A DNA stretch of 38,357 nucleotides, taken from assembly GCF_006386545.1 (NCBI RefSeq), contig NZ_SWAR01000051.1, forward strand, positions 1 through 38,357, read 5' to 3'. This document shows positions 8,199 to 15,751 of this stretch, one piece after another. The notes beneath the pieces were generated by a model that did not search any database, was not told the origin of the DNA, and saw only the letters and a list, made by a program, of their open reading frames with translations. Numbering within the stretch: position 1 is the first letter of the stretch; each line of letters begins with the position of its first letter. The DNA is from Methylibium rhizosphaerae (GTDB taxonomy: Bacteria > Pseudomonadota > Gammaproteobacteria > Burkholderiales > Burkholderiaceae_C). Position numbers and translations under genes: made by a program.

Positions 8199-8807
8199 AT
8201 GACGCTGCTCGCCAACCACCCCGAGAGGAACGTGATCCGCCTCGAGCTGAAGCACAACGAAGTGCTGAAGGACTTGAGCGATGCCGATCGCGACGAGCTC
8301 GAGGCTCACATGACGGTGTTCGACGGCGGCAAGGGCGAGTTCCTGCTCTACCAGGGCGTGCACGAGATGGAGCAGTACTTCATCATCGACGGCATCCTCA
8401 AGCGTGTGGTGGCCAACAAGGAAGGCAAGGAGATGATCCTTCGCTTCGCCGGCACGAACGACATCGAGACCAGCTATGCCGCCTGGCGCCTGGGCACGCC
8501 CACGCCCTACGGCATCGTCTGCGTCACCAAGGCTCGCGTGGCGCGCATGCCGCTGAAGGAGTGGGTGGCCTTCCTGGATGCGAGGCCGCAGGCCAAGGCA
8601 GCGTTCGAGTACTACGTGATGCGCCTGATGAGCGAGATCATGGCCCACACCATCACGCTGCACCTGCTCGACGCGCCGGGCCGCGTGCACCGCTTCCTGC
8701 GCAAGCATGCCGAGCTGGCCGAGCGCATTCCGCGCAAGGAGCTGGCCTCCTACCTGAACCTGTCGGCCGAGACGCTGAGCCGGCTGAAGCAGCGCGGGAA
8801 GATCTAG
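8199..8807 (+). CDS. CRP/FNR-family regulator, candidate oxalate regulator 1
   Basis: Short CRP/FNR-type regulator of 202 aa. The beta-barrel sensor (about 20-120) and dimer helix are followed by a compact HTH (RKELASYLNLSAETLSRL) at the very C-terminus; the recognition helix has E-x-x-S-R as in FNR-like readers of TTGA sites. There is no FNR-type cysteine cluster, so the ligand is unknown. It is clearly a paralogue of the regulator at 13807: shared LL-x-NHP-x-RN start, LLYQG/LLEQG, GILKRVV/GMIKRIV, LRFAG and LDAPGRV/LDAPSRV. It is divergent from oxc, with the operator between them almost touching its own start codon, which suggests it activates oxc-frc and represses itself. That role is inference. 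Confidence 0.88.
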   Translation: MTLLANHPERNVIRLELKHNEVLKDLSDADRDELEAHMTVFDGGKGEFLLYQGVHEMEQYFIIDGILKRVVANKEGKEMILRFAGTNDIETSYAAWRLGTPTPYGIVCVTKARVARMPLKEWVAFLDARPQAKAAFEYYVMRLMSEIMAHTITLHLLDAPGRVHRFLRKHAELAERIPRKELASYLNLSAETLSRLKQRGKI

Positions 8808-8861
8808 GGCGGCGTGCAGGGCCGGGCTGCGGTCCTTCTCCAAGGGCGAAACCCCCGAATT

Positions 8862-9889
8862 CATTCACCGCGGAGGCGCGGAGGACGCGAAGGTCCGCAG
8901 AGAAAGCCTTGTATTCCTCCGCGGTGAAGGTATTCGGCGAGCTCACGCGCGAAGCACAACCCTCCGTTCGCCCTGAGGTATCGAAGGGCCGCCACCAAGC
9001 GTCGAAGGGCTTCGATACCTCAGCCCGAACGGACGGTGGCTGTGCGCCATGGCCGGAACCCCCGATTCATTCACCGCGGAGGCGCGGTGGACGCGGAGGA
9101 CCGCAGAGAAGGCGTTGTGTTCCTCCGCGGTGAAGGTATTCGGCGAGCTCACGCGCGAAGCACAACCCTGCGTTCGCCCTGAGGTATCGAAGGGCCGCCA
9201 CCAAGCGTCGAAGGGCTTCGATACCTCAGCCCGAACGGAGAGTGGCTGTACGCCATGGCCGGAACCCCCGATTCATTCACCGCGGAGGCGCGGAGGACGC
9301 GGAGGACCGCAGAGAAGGCGTTGTGTTCCTCCGCGGTGAAGGTATTCGGCGAGCTCACGCGCGAACAACACCCACCCGTTCGCCCTGAGGTATCGAAGGG
9401 CCGCCATCAAGCGCCGAAGGGCTTCGATACCTCAGCCCGAACGGGGAGCGGCTGTGCGCCACGGGCTGAACCCCGATTCATTCACCGCGGAGGCGCGGAG
9501 GACGCGGAGGACCGCAGAGAAGGCGTTGTGTTCCTCCGCGGTGAAGGTATTCGGCGAGCTCATGCGCGAACAACACCCACCCGTTCGCCCTGAGGTATCG
9601 AAGGGCCGCCATCAAGCGCCGAAGGGCTTCGATACCTCAGCCCGAACGGGGAGTGGCTGTGCGCCACGGGCTGAACCCCAATTCATTCACCGTGGAGGCG
9701 CGGAGGACGCGGAGGACCGCGGAGAAGGCCTTGTGTTCCTCCGCGGTGAAGGTATTCGGCATCCCGCTCGCGAACAATGACCACCCGTTCGCCCTGAGGT
9801 ATCGAAGGGCCGCCACCAACCGTCGAAGGGCTTCGATACCTCAGCCCGAACGGGGGTTGGCTGCGCGTCACTGCTCGGACACCAATGAT
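8862..9889. repeat. Five tandem copies of a ~206-bp compound repeat
   Basis: Units begin at 8862, 9068, 9274, 9479 and 9684, a spacing of 206, 206, 205 and 205 bp, and are nearly identical. Each holds two inverted-repeat elements. Element A has arms TTCACCGCGGAGG and CCTCCGCGGTGAA about 70 bp apart end to end. Element B has arms GTTCGCCCTGAGGTATCGAA and its near-complement. The array fills the 1.1 kb between the convergent regulator gene and tctA. Open frames across it repeat the same peptide with each unit and are not genes. Related copies in the opposite orientation lie at 36.1-36.6 kb. Confidence 0.95.
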
Positions 9890-9896
9890 TCATGCG

Positions 9897-9930
9897 CCCA
9901 AAAAAGAACCGCCGCGGCAAGCCGCGGCGG
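9897..9930 (-). terminator. Rho-independent terminator of the tctCBA operon
   Basis: On the minus strand a 9-bp GC stem (arms 9922-9930 and 9909-9917, loop 9918-9921) is followed by TTCTTTTTT. It begins 33 nt after the tctA stop and is the cleanest intrinsic terminator in the window. Confidence 0.88.
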
Positions 9931-9963
9931 CCAACAGGCACCAGTGAGCGGGCGCCTCTTTCT

Positions 9964-11496
9964 TCAATCCACCGGCTGCTCGTCCGCAAAGGCCGGCTTG
10001 GCCTTGGGCGTGCGGATCACCGCCAGCAGCTTCGAGATCAGCGGCCAGCACAGCATCAGCAGCGCCAGCGTGGTGATGGAGCCGACCAGCGGGTTCGACC
10101 ACATCACGCCGACGTCGCCTTGAGAGATCAGCATCGACTGGCGGAACGAGTCTTCCGCCTTGTCGCCCAGCACCAGGGCCAGCACCAGCGGCGCGAGCGG
10201 GTAGTCGAGCTTCTTGAACGCATAGCCGATCACGCCGAACAGCAGCATGAACCAGATGTCGAGCATGGCGTGGTGCACGGTGAAGGCGCCGATCGCGCAG
10301 ATCACGATGATCACCGGCGCGATGATCGAGAACGGGATGCGCAGCACCGAGGCGAACAGCGGCACCGTCATCAGCACGACGATGAGCCCGGCGAGGTTGC
10401 CCAGGTACATGCTGGCAATCAGGCCCCACACGAAGTCCTTCTGCTCGGTGAAGAGCAGCGGCCCGGGCTGCAGGCCCCAGATCAGCAGGCCGCCCAGCAG
10501 CACCGCCGCCGTGGGCGAGCCGGGGATGCCGAGCGCCAGCATCGGCAACAGCGCGCTGGTGCCCGCCGCGTGCGCCGCGGTCTCCGGCGCCACCACGCCC
10601 TCGACTTCGCCGGTGCCGAACTTGTCGCCGGTCTTCGACATCTTCTTGGCCAGGCCATAGCTCATGAAGGACGCCGGCGTGGCACCGCCCGGGGTGATGC
10701 CCATCCACATGCCCACCACCGAGCTGCGCAGCGAGGTGACCCAGTAGCGCGGCAGCTGCTTCCAGGTTTCCCAGACGACCTTCGCATTGATGCGGGCCGA
10801 CTTGCCGGAGAAGCGCAGGCCTTCCTCCATCGACAGCAGGATCTCGCCGATGCCGAACAGGCCGATCACCGCGATCAGGAAGTCGAAGCCGCGCATCAGC
10901 TCGGGCATCCCGAAGGTCATGCGCAGCTGGCCGGTCACCGTGTCCATGCCCACGGTGGCCAGCGCGAAGCCCAGCGCCATCGACACCAGCACCTTGAACG
11001 GCGATCCCTTGCCCATGCCGACGAAGCTGCAGAAGGTGAGGAGGTACACCGAGAAGAACTCGGGCGCTCCGAACTTCAGCGCGAACCTGGCGACCAGCGG
11101 CGCCAGGAAGGTGATCATCAGCACCGCGATGAAGGCACCCACGAACGACGAGGTGAATGCCGCGGTGAGTGCCTCGCCGGCCTTGCCCTTCTGCGCGAGC
11201 GGGTAGCCGTCGAAGGTGGTGGCCACCGACCATGGCTCACCCGGGATGTTGAACAGCACCGAGGTGATGGCGCCGCCGAACAGCGCACCCCAGTAGATGC
11301 ACGACAGCATGACGATGGCCGAGGTGGGCGACATCGTGAAGGTCAGCGGCAGCAGGATGGCCACGCCGTTGGCGCCGCCCAGGCCCGGCAGCACGCCGAT
11401 CAGCACGCCGAGCGTGATGCCCACGAACATCAGCATGATGTTCGCCGGCGTCAGCACGACTGCGAACCCCTGGAACAGGGCTGAGATTTCATCCAT
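9964..11496 (-). CDS. tctA: Tripartite tricarboxylate transporter, large permease TctA
   Basis: Inner-membrane permease of 510 aa with about 12 hydrophobic segments, the usual TctA length. Conserved blocks are GVLPGLGGANGVAILLPLTF near residue 35, the IPGEPWSVATTFDGYPLAQKG loop near 84, and the PGGATPASFMSYGLAKK region near 276. With TctB and TctC it imports carboxylates using an ion gradient. AGGAG lies upstream of the ATG, and the gene is 22 nt after tctB. It is the last gene of tctCBA and is followed by a strong terminator. The substrate is not shown by sequence; the operon's position and shared palindrome suggest oxalate or a related acid. Confidence 0.94.
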   Translation of the reverse strand: MDEISALFQGFAVVLTPANIMLMFVGITLGVLIGVLPGLGGANGVAILLPLTFTMSPTSAIVMLSCIYWGALFGGAITSVLFNIPGEPWSVATTFDGYPLAQKGKAGEALTAAFTSSFVGAFIAVLMITFLAPLVARFALKFGAPEFFSVYLLTFCSFVGMGKGSPFKVLVSMALGFALATVGMDTVTGQLRMTFGMPELMRGFDFLIAVIGLFGIGEILLSMEEGLRFSGKSARINAKVVWETWKQLPRYWVTSLRSSVVGMWMGITPGGATPASFMSYGLAKKMSKTGDKFGTGEVEGVVAPETAAHAAGTSALLPMLALGIPGSPTAAVLLGGLLIWGLQPGPLLFTEQKDFVWGLIASMYLGNLAGLIVVLMTVPLFASVLRIPFSIIAPVIIVICAIGAFTVHHAMLDIWFMLLFGVIGYAFKKLDYPLAPLVLALVLGDKAEDSFRQSMLISQGDVGVMWSNPLVGSITTLALLMLCWPLISKLLAVIRTPKAKPAFADEQPVD

Positions 11497-11518
11497 TTGA
11501 TTGAGCTCCTACCGGGGG

Positions 11519-12040
11519 TCAGTAGCCTAGGAAGGCCAGGGGCTCCAGCGCGCCTTTGTACAAGGGCACCTTGAACCAGATCTCGAACATCGCGAAGAAC
11601 AGCGCGTTCACGCCGACGCCGACCAGGACACTCTTCAGGATCGAATAGCGCCCCAGCCACACCATGAAGATCGCGACGTAGATCGCCGAGGCGACGTACT
11701 GGCCGAGCACCATGATCGCGCCGACGTACAGCACCGCCGGCGCGAGCACCGACAGCACGCGCTTGAACTGCTCGCGGTCGATGAACACGCCCGTGTCGGC
11801 CGACTTCGACAGCAGCGCCTGGTACAGGATGCCCAGGCCGCCGATGCTCAGGATCAGGCCGATGTAGAAGGGGAAGTAGCCGGGGCCGGGGCCATCGCTG
11901 GTCCAGCCGGCGCCCAGCCGCCGCGCCTCGAACACGACGACCAGGCCGATCATCGTGAGCAGCGCCGCGACGAGTGCATCGACGCGGTTGTTGCGCACCA
12001 GCGGAACGCTCTCGGGTGCGCCGGGCTGTTCATGAGCCAT
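11519..12040 (-). CDS. tctB: Tripartite tricarboxylate transporter, small permease TctB
   Basis: Small membrane subunit of 173 aa with four predicted hydrophobic segments. The GPGYFPFYIG motif (near residue 52) is typical of TctB proteins. The ATG at 12040 is preferred because GGAGG sits about 5 nt before it; an in-frame ATG four codons upstream has no such spacing. It lies between tctC and tctA in one operon. It supports TctA in the membrane and has no known enzymatic role. Confidence 0.9.
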   Translation of the reverse strand: MAHEQPGAPESVPLVRNNRVDALVAALLTMIGLVVVFEARRLGAGWTSDGPGPGYFPFYIGLILSIGGLGILYQALLSKSADTGVFIDREQFKRVLSVLAPAVLYVGAIMVLGQYVASAIYVAIFMVWLGRYSILKSVLVGVGVNALFFAMFEIWFKVPLYKGALEPLAFLGY

Positions 12041-12079
12041 GAGGTCCTCCAATGAAGTGGGGTTGCGAGACGGACCCGG

Positions 12080-13108
12080 TCACTTGGCGGCCATGAAGCC
12101 GGCTTCGGTCATGAGCGTCGCGTGGGCCGCCTCGGTCGTGGTGAGCCACTTCTGGAACTCGGCGCCCGACATCGCGGTCGTGTTGAAGGCGCCCTTCTCC
12201 ATGTACTCCTTCCAGTCGGGCGTCTCGCGCACCTTCTTCATCAGCTCGACGTAGTAGGCCTGCTGGGCGGGCGTCACGCCCGGGGCCATGAAGATGCCGC
12301 GCAGCATCACGTAGTCGGTGGGCACCCCGGACTCCTTGCAGGTGGGGATGTCGGCCCACGACTGCGTGTCGGTCACCTTGGTCTTGTAGGGCATGCGCTC
12401 ATGGTCGAACACGCACAGCGGCCGCAGCGAGCCCGCGCGCCATTGCGCCACCGCCTCGATCGGGTTGTTGACGGTGGAGTTGATGTGGTTGCCCACCAGC
12501 TGCACCGCCACTTCGCCGCCGCCCTTGAACGGCACATAAATGAACTTGGTGCCGGTCGCCTTCTCGAGGCCCACCGTGATGATCTGGTCTTCCTGCTTGG
12601 AGCCGGTGCCGCCCATCTTGAGCTTGCTGGGCCCTGCGGCCTTGGCGGCCGCGATGTACTCGCCGGCGGTCTTGTAGGGCGACTGCGCGTTGACCCACAG
12701 CACGAACTGGTCGAGCGCCATCATCGACACGGGCGTCATGTCCTTCCAGTTGAAGGGCACGCCGGTGGCCATGGGCGTGGTGAACAGGTTGGACAGCGTG
12801 ATGATGATCTTGTGCGGATCACCCTTGGCGCCCTTGATGTCGAGGAAGCCTTCGGCGCCGGCGCCGCCGGACTTGTTGACGACCACCATCGACTGGTTCA
12901 TCAACTTGTGCTTCACGATGATTCCCTGGATCAGGCGCGCCATCTGGTCGGCGCCGCCTCCGGTGCCGGCGGGCACCACGAACTCCACCGGCTTGGTGGG
13001 TTCCCAGGCCTGGGCCGACGCGAAGCCGGCCATCGTCGCGGCTGCCACCACGAACGTCATGCGCGCTACGCAGCGCGCGATCAGAAAGGAAAAAGCACCT
13101 GCGTTCAT
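12080..13108 (-). CDS. tctC: TctC/Bug-family periplasmic carboxylate-binding protein
   Basis: Periplasmic solute-binding protein of about 342 aa. A signal peptide ends near ASAQAWEP, and the family block PVEFVVPAGTGGGADQMAR follows. Later blocks IYVPFKGGGEVAVQLVGNHI and the C-terminal FMAAK end are intact. The ATG at 13108 is preferred because AGGAG is 8 nt upstream; the ATG at 13114 would be only 2 nt from it. Bug proteins bind dicarboxylates and aromatic acids, and the ligand here is unknown. It leads tctCBA and has the TTGACCGCAGTCAA site 84 nt upstream, tying it to oxc-frc control. Confidence 0.93.
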   Translation of the reverse strand: MNAGAFSFLIARCVARMTFVVAAATMAGFASAQAWEPTKPVEFVVPAGTGGGADQMARLIQGIIVKHKLMNQSMVVVNKSGGAGAEGFLDIKGAKGDPHKIIITLSNLFTTPMATGVPFNWKDMTPVSMMALDQFVLWVNAQSPYKTAGEYIAAAKAAGPSKLKMGGTGSKQEDQIITVGLEKATGTKFIYVPFKGGGEVAVQLVGNHINSTVNNPIEAVAQWRAGSLRPLCVFDHERMPYKTKVTDTQSWADIPTCKESGVPTDYVMLRGIFMAPGVTPAQQAYYVELMKKVRETPDWKEYMEKGAFNTTAMSGAEFQKWLTTTEAAHATLMTEAGFMAAK

Positions 13109-13162
13109 CACCATGTCTCCTTGAATGCTCCCGAAAGGGGAGTCGACCTTCAGCCCGGAGAA

Positions 13163-13219
13163 ATGGTCGTTCCGACGTTCACGGAACGCGATTGACCGCA
13201 GTCAAGATTCGCGGAACGC
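13163..13219 (-). promoter_or_regulatory. tctCBA promoter with TTGACCGCAGTCAA operator
   Basis: The palindrome at 13192-13205 differs by one base from the oxc operator. Toward tctC, GACCAT (13168-13163) follows after 23 nt, a weak -10. CGAATC lies immediately upstream (13211-13206), as at oxc and fds. Direct repeats CGGAACGC flank the palindrome at 13182-13189 and 13212-13219, exactly 30 bp apart. Confidence 0.65.
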
Positions 13220-13274
13220 AGTCTGCGTAGTTACGCCGATGCGTCCGCGATCAGCAGAAAAGGGACGGGGGAAG

Positions 13275-13292
13275 CTCGTCCGGGTGGACGAG
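13275..13292 (-). terminator. Possible terminator of the 77-codon gene
   Basis: Arms CTCGTCC (13275-13281) and GGACGAG (13286-13292) form a 7-bp stem with a GGGT loop just downstream of the small gene's stop. The following minus-strand sequence is pyrimidine-rich but not a clean U-run. Confidence 0.35.
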
Positions 13293-13305
13293 CGAGGCGG
13301 TGTGC

Positions 13306-13539
13306 TTACAGGCCGATGTGTGCGGCGCGCTGGCGCAGCACCGCGGCGCGTGCCGGCTGGGCGGCTTCGATGCGCTGCGCTTCGACCATGAGCTCGCGCA
13401 TGGTCTTCACTTCGTCGATGACGCGATTCGGGTTCGCGAGTGCATCGAACAGCGCACGCACTTCGAGCGACAGTGCCTTCAGCGCGCTTCGCAGGCGGGC
13501 CGAACGGGACAGGCGGTACAGCATGTAGGAGGTGTGCAT
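13306..13539 (-). CDS. Small unknown protein (77 aa) with oxalate-type operator
   Basis: I do not recognise this 77-aa basic protein. It reads as largely helical, without a signal peptide or membrane segment; charged residues repeat through LRSALKALSLEVRALFDALANP and the C-terminal half. Support for it being real is a GGAAG ribosome-binding site 6 nt before the ATG, its position in a 690-bp gap free of other genes, and a promoter of the island type 63 nt upstream (TTGACCGGGGTCAT plus TAAACT). It is a minor member of the oxalate island with unknown role. A leader or regulatory peptide for tctCBA downstream is possible but unproven. Confidence 0.6.
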   Translation of the reverse strand: MHTSYMLYRLSRSARLRSALKALSLEVRALFDALANPNRVIDEVKTMRELMVEAQRIEAAQPARAAVLRQRAAHIGL

Positions 13540-13573
13540 ACGGGACTTCCGGCGGATGAAAACAATGGGGGTG

Positions 13574-13615
13574 AGTTTATTAGGGTTTACCTCTATGGGA
13601 AATGACCCCGGTCAA
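13574..13615 (-). promoter_or_regulatory. Promoter and operator of the 77-codon gene
   Basis: On the minus strand TTGACCGGGGTCAT (13615-13602) is followed after 22 nt by TAAACT (13579-13574), a four-of-six -10 match. It has the same layout as oxc and fds, with TC immediately upstream of the palindrome. Confidence 0.55.
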
Positions 13616-13655
13616 GACGTCCATGCCCAAAGGCCCGTGCCGGCGGGCCGTTTTC

Positions 13656-13669
13656 TTGACCGCGGTCAA
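13656..13669. promoter_or_regulatory. Perfect TTGACCGCGGTCAA palindrome, orphan position
   Basis: This is identical to the oxc operator. It lies 137 nt before the regulator ATG at 13807 and 117 nt before the small gene's ATG. No -10 sits at the 22-23 nt spacing in either direction, so it may act as a distal or repressing site. Confidence 0.6.
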
Positions 13670-13710
13670 TTTTGCTGCGGCGCGCCTTGCCGTTTTCCCG
13701 GTGACGGTGC

Positions 13711-13724
13711 GTGACATTCGTCAT
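13711..13724 (+). promoter_or_regulatory. Degenerate TGAC-N4-GTCA site before CRP/FNR gene
   Basis: GTGACATTCGTCAT keeps the inner TGAC/GTCA half-sites. It ends 82 nt before the regulator's ATG, about the same distance as the other island operators from their genes. The expected -10 is weak. Confidence 0.35.
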
Positions 13725-13806
13725 GCGCGACTCGTGCGTGAAGGCGCAGCGAAGCGATGACGTTTCACAGAACGTGCAGCCGGCCCCGCGACCTAGAGTG
13801 CGGCAC

Positions 13807-14436
13807 ATGAAGACCGCACTGCTGAACCACCCGCAACGCAACTTCCTGCGTCTGCAGTTGAAGCGCAACCCGCTGCTGGCCGTGCTCGACGATGCGCAGC
13901 TCGCGCCGTTGATGGAACAGCTGGTGGTGCAGGAGGCGCATCGTGGCGAATGCCTGCTGGAGCAGGGGACGCGCGAGCTGCGCCACTTCTTCGTGCTCGA
14001 AGGGATGATCAAGCGCATCGTCGGCACCCCGCAGGGCCGCGAGATGACGCTGCGCTTCGCCGGCGAGGCCGATTTCGAGACCTGCTACGACGCCTGGCGC
14101 CGCCACGACGTGGCGCCCTATTCGGTGGTCTGCGCGGCGCGGTGCTGCGTGGCGTCGGTGAGCATGCAGGAGTGGGATGCCTTCATTTCGCAGCATGCCG
14201 CCGCCCGCCAGGTGTTCCATGAACACCTGGTCGCGCTCGGCGAGTCGCTGGTGGAGCACGCGATCGGCCTGCTGCTGCTGGATGCGCCGAGCCGGGTGAA
14301 CGCCTTCTCGCGCCAGCACCCGCAGCTGGTGGAGCGCCTGATGCAGAAGGACCTCGCCTCGCACCTGAACCTCTCGGCCGAGACGCTGTGCCGCCTGTCG
14401 CGGCGCGCCGAGCTGCGGGTCAGTCAGGCGTTCTGA
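13807..14436 (+). CDS. CRP/FNR-family regulator, candidate oxalate regulator 2
   Basis: A 209-aa paralogue of the regulator at 8199, with the same domain order: beta-barrel (about 20-125), dimer helix, and a C-terminal HTH (QKDLASHLNLSAETLCRL). The recognition helix has E-T-L-C-R where the paralogue has E-T-L-S-R, a substitution at a DNA-contact position that could alter affinity. The FNR cysteine cluster is absent. An ATG at 13807 gives a start matching the paralogue (LLNHPQRN); an in-frame start at 13711 would add 32 residues with no family match. Its 3' end overlaps the convergent oxlT gene by 17 bp. Two TGAC-N4-GTCA sites lie upstream, suggesting cross- or autoregulation. Confidence 0.86.
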   Translation: MKTALLNHPQRNFLRLQLKRNPLLAVLDDAQLAPLMEQLVVQEAHRGECLLEQGTRELRHFFVLEGMIKRIVGTPQGREMTLRFAGEADFETCYDAWRRHDVAPYSVVCAARCCVASVSMQEWDAFISQHAAARQVFHEHLVALGESLVEHAIGLLLLDAPSRVNAFSRQHPQLVERLMQKDLASHLNLSAETLCRLSRRAELRVSQAF

Positions 14437-15751
14437 CCGCAAGCTCGCCGCGTTCGAGCAACCGCCGGCGCATCGGCCGCAGCACGAACCAGGCGAGCAG
14501 CGCCGCGCAGGCGCTCATGCCGCTGGCGATCAGGAAGACGGCATGCCAGTCGCCCATCGAATGGGCCATCACGCTCGACAGCGGCACCATCAGCGAAGCC
14601 ACGCCCTTGGCGGTGTAGAGCAGACCGGCGTTTGCCGCGGCGTACTTGGAGCCGAAGGTGTCGGCGCAGGTGGACGGGAACAGGCTGTAGATCTCGCCCC
14701 AGGCAAAGAACACCAGGCCGGTCAACAGCACGAAGGCGACCGGGTTCGAGCCGAACTCGCGCAGGGCGAGGATCGCCACCGCCTCGAGGGAAAAAGCGAT
14801 CAGCATCGTTTCTTCGCGGCCGATCTTGTCGGAGATCCAGCCGAACACGAGGCGGGTGGCGCCGTTGAGCACGCGGTCGAGCGCGAGCGCGAAGGTCAGC
14901 GCCGGCAGCACGAGGCCCATGATGTCCACCGGCACGTCGTGGATCCGGTACTGCCTGGCGATGGGGGCGAGCTGCGCGGTGGCCATGAGGCCGCCGGCTG
15001 CCACCAGCACGAAGATGAGATACATCACCCAGAACACCGGCTCGCGCAGCGTGCCTGCCGGGGCGGTGTCGCGCTGCGTCTGGCGCACCGCAGGCGAAAC
15101 CCGCGGCATTGCGGCGGTGATGGCCTGGGACTTGTTGGGGTCGTCCATCGCGAGCGCCAGCGCCATCACGATGAGCCCCTGGCCAAGCCCGAAATAGAGG
15201 AACGCGGCCTCGTAGCCGCGTTCGGCGATCACCATGGTGATCGGCAGCACGGTGAGCGCCGAGCCCGCGCCGAAGGCCGCCACCGTGAGGCCCACGGCCA
15301 GTCCGCGCCGCTCCGGGAACAGCTTCAGCGCGTTGCCGACGCAAGTGCCGTACACCGCGCCCGCGCCCATGCCGCCGATGGCTGCGGCCACGTAGAGCAT
15401 CGGCAGCGAGTCGGCCAGCGCGTTGGTGACCCAGGCGATGGCGCACAGCAGGCCTCCGCCCAGCACCACCGGCCGCGGCCCGGATTCGTCGACGATGTAG
15501 CCGGCGATGGGCACGCACAGCGTCTGCACGATCACGAACACCGAGAACGCAACCTGGATGGCGGCATGGCTCCAGCCGAAGCGGTCGGCCAGCGGGTTCA
15601 CGAACAGCGTCCAGCCGTACTGCAGGTTGGCCACCATCGCCATGCACACCAGGCCCATCGCCAGCTGGCCCCAGCGGTACATCGCGCCGGGTGCCACGTC
15701 TTCTGCGAGCGCCGGGTCGAGCGGCGAGACGGCGAAAGGACTGCGCTTCAT
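14420..15751 (-). CDS. oxlT: OxlT-like oxalate/formate antiporter (MFS)
   Basis: Major facilitator protein of about 443 aa with 12 predicted membrane segments. The QYGWTLFVNPLADRFGW block near residue 38, GMGAGAVYGTCVGNALKLFPERRGLAVGL, and FFAWGEIYSLFPSTCADTFG are characteristic of the oxalate:formate antiporter group typified by O. formigenes OxlT. Exchange of oxalate in for formate out is known for that group; with oxc-frc nearby the assignment is strong, though related MFS proteins exchange other acids. The ATG at 15751 overlaps the stop of the histidine kinase gene (TGATG), so translation is probably coupled. A GTGACGATCGTCAC palindrome lies 54 nt upstream, inside the kinase gene. Confidence 0.86.
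   Translation of the reverse strand: MKRSPFAVSPLDPALAEDVAPGAMYRWGQLAMGLVCMAMVANLQYGWTLFVNPLADRFGWSHAAIQVAFSVFVIVQTLCVPIAGYIVDESGPRPVVLGGGLLCAIAWVTNALADSLPMLYVAAAIGGMGAGAVYGTCVGNALKLFPERRGLAVGLTVAAFGAGSALTVLPITMVIAERGYEAAFLYFGLGQGLIVMALALAMDDPNKSQAITAAMPRVSPAVRQTQRDTAPAGTLREPVFWVMYLIFVLVAAGGLMATAQLAPIARQYRIHDVPVDIMGLVLPALTFALALDRVLNGATRLVFGWISDKIGREETMLIAFSLEAVAILALREFGSNPVAFVLLTGLVFFAWGEIYSLFPSTCADTFGSKYAAANAGLLYTAKGVASLMVPLSSVMAHSMGDWHAVFLIASGMSACAALLAWFVLRPMRRRLLERGELAVRTPD

Noticed and set aside
8872-9819. Small frames across the tandem repeats
   Set aside because: They repeat the same peptide every 206 bp, on both strands, and have no ribosome-binding site or family match.
8862-9889. CRISPR array
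   Set aside because: The repeat unit is about 206 bp with no short unique spacers and no cas genes; it is a tandem array of intergenic repeats.
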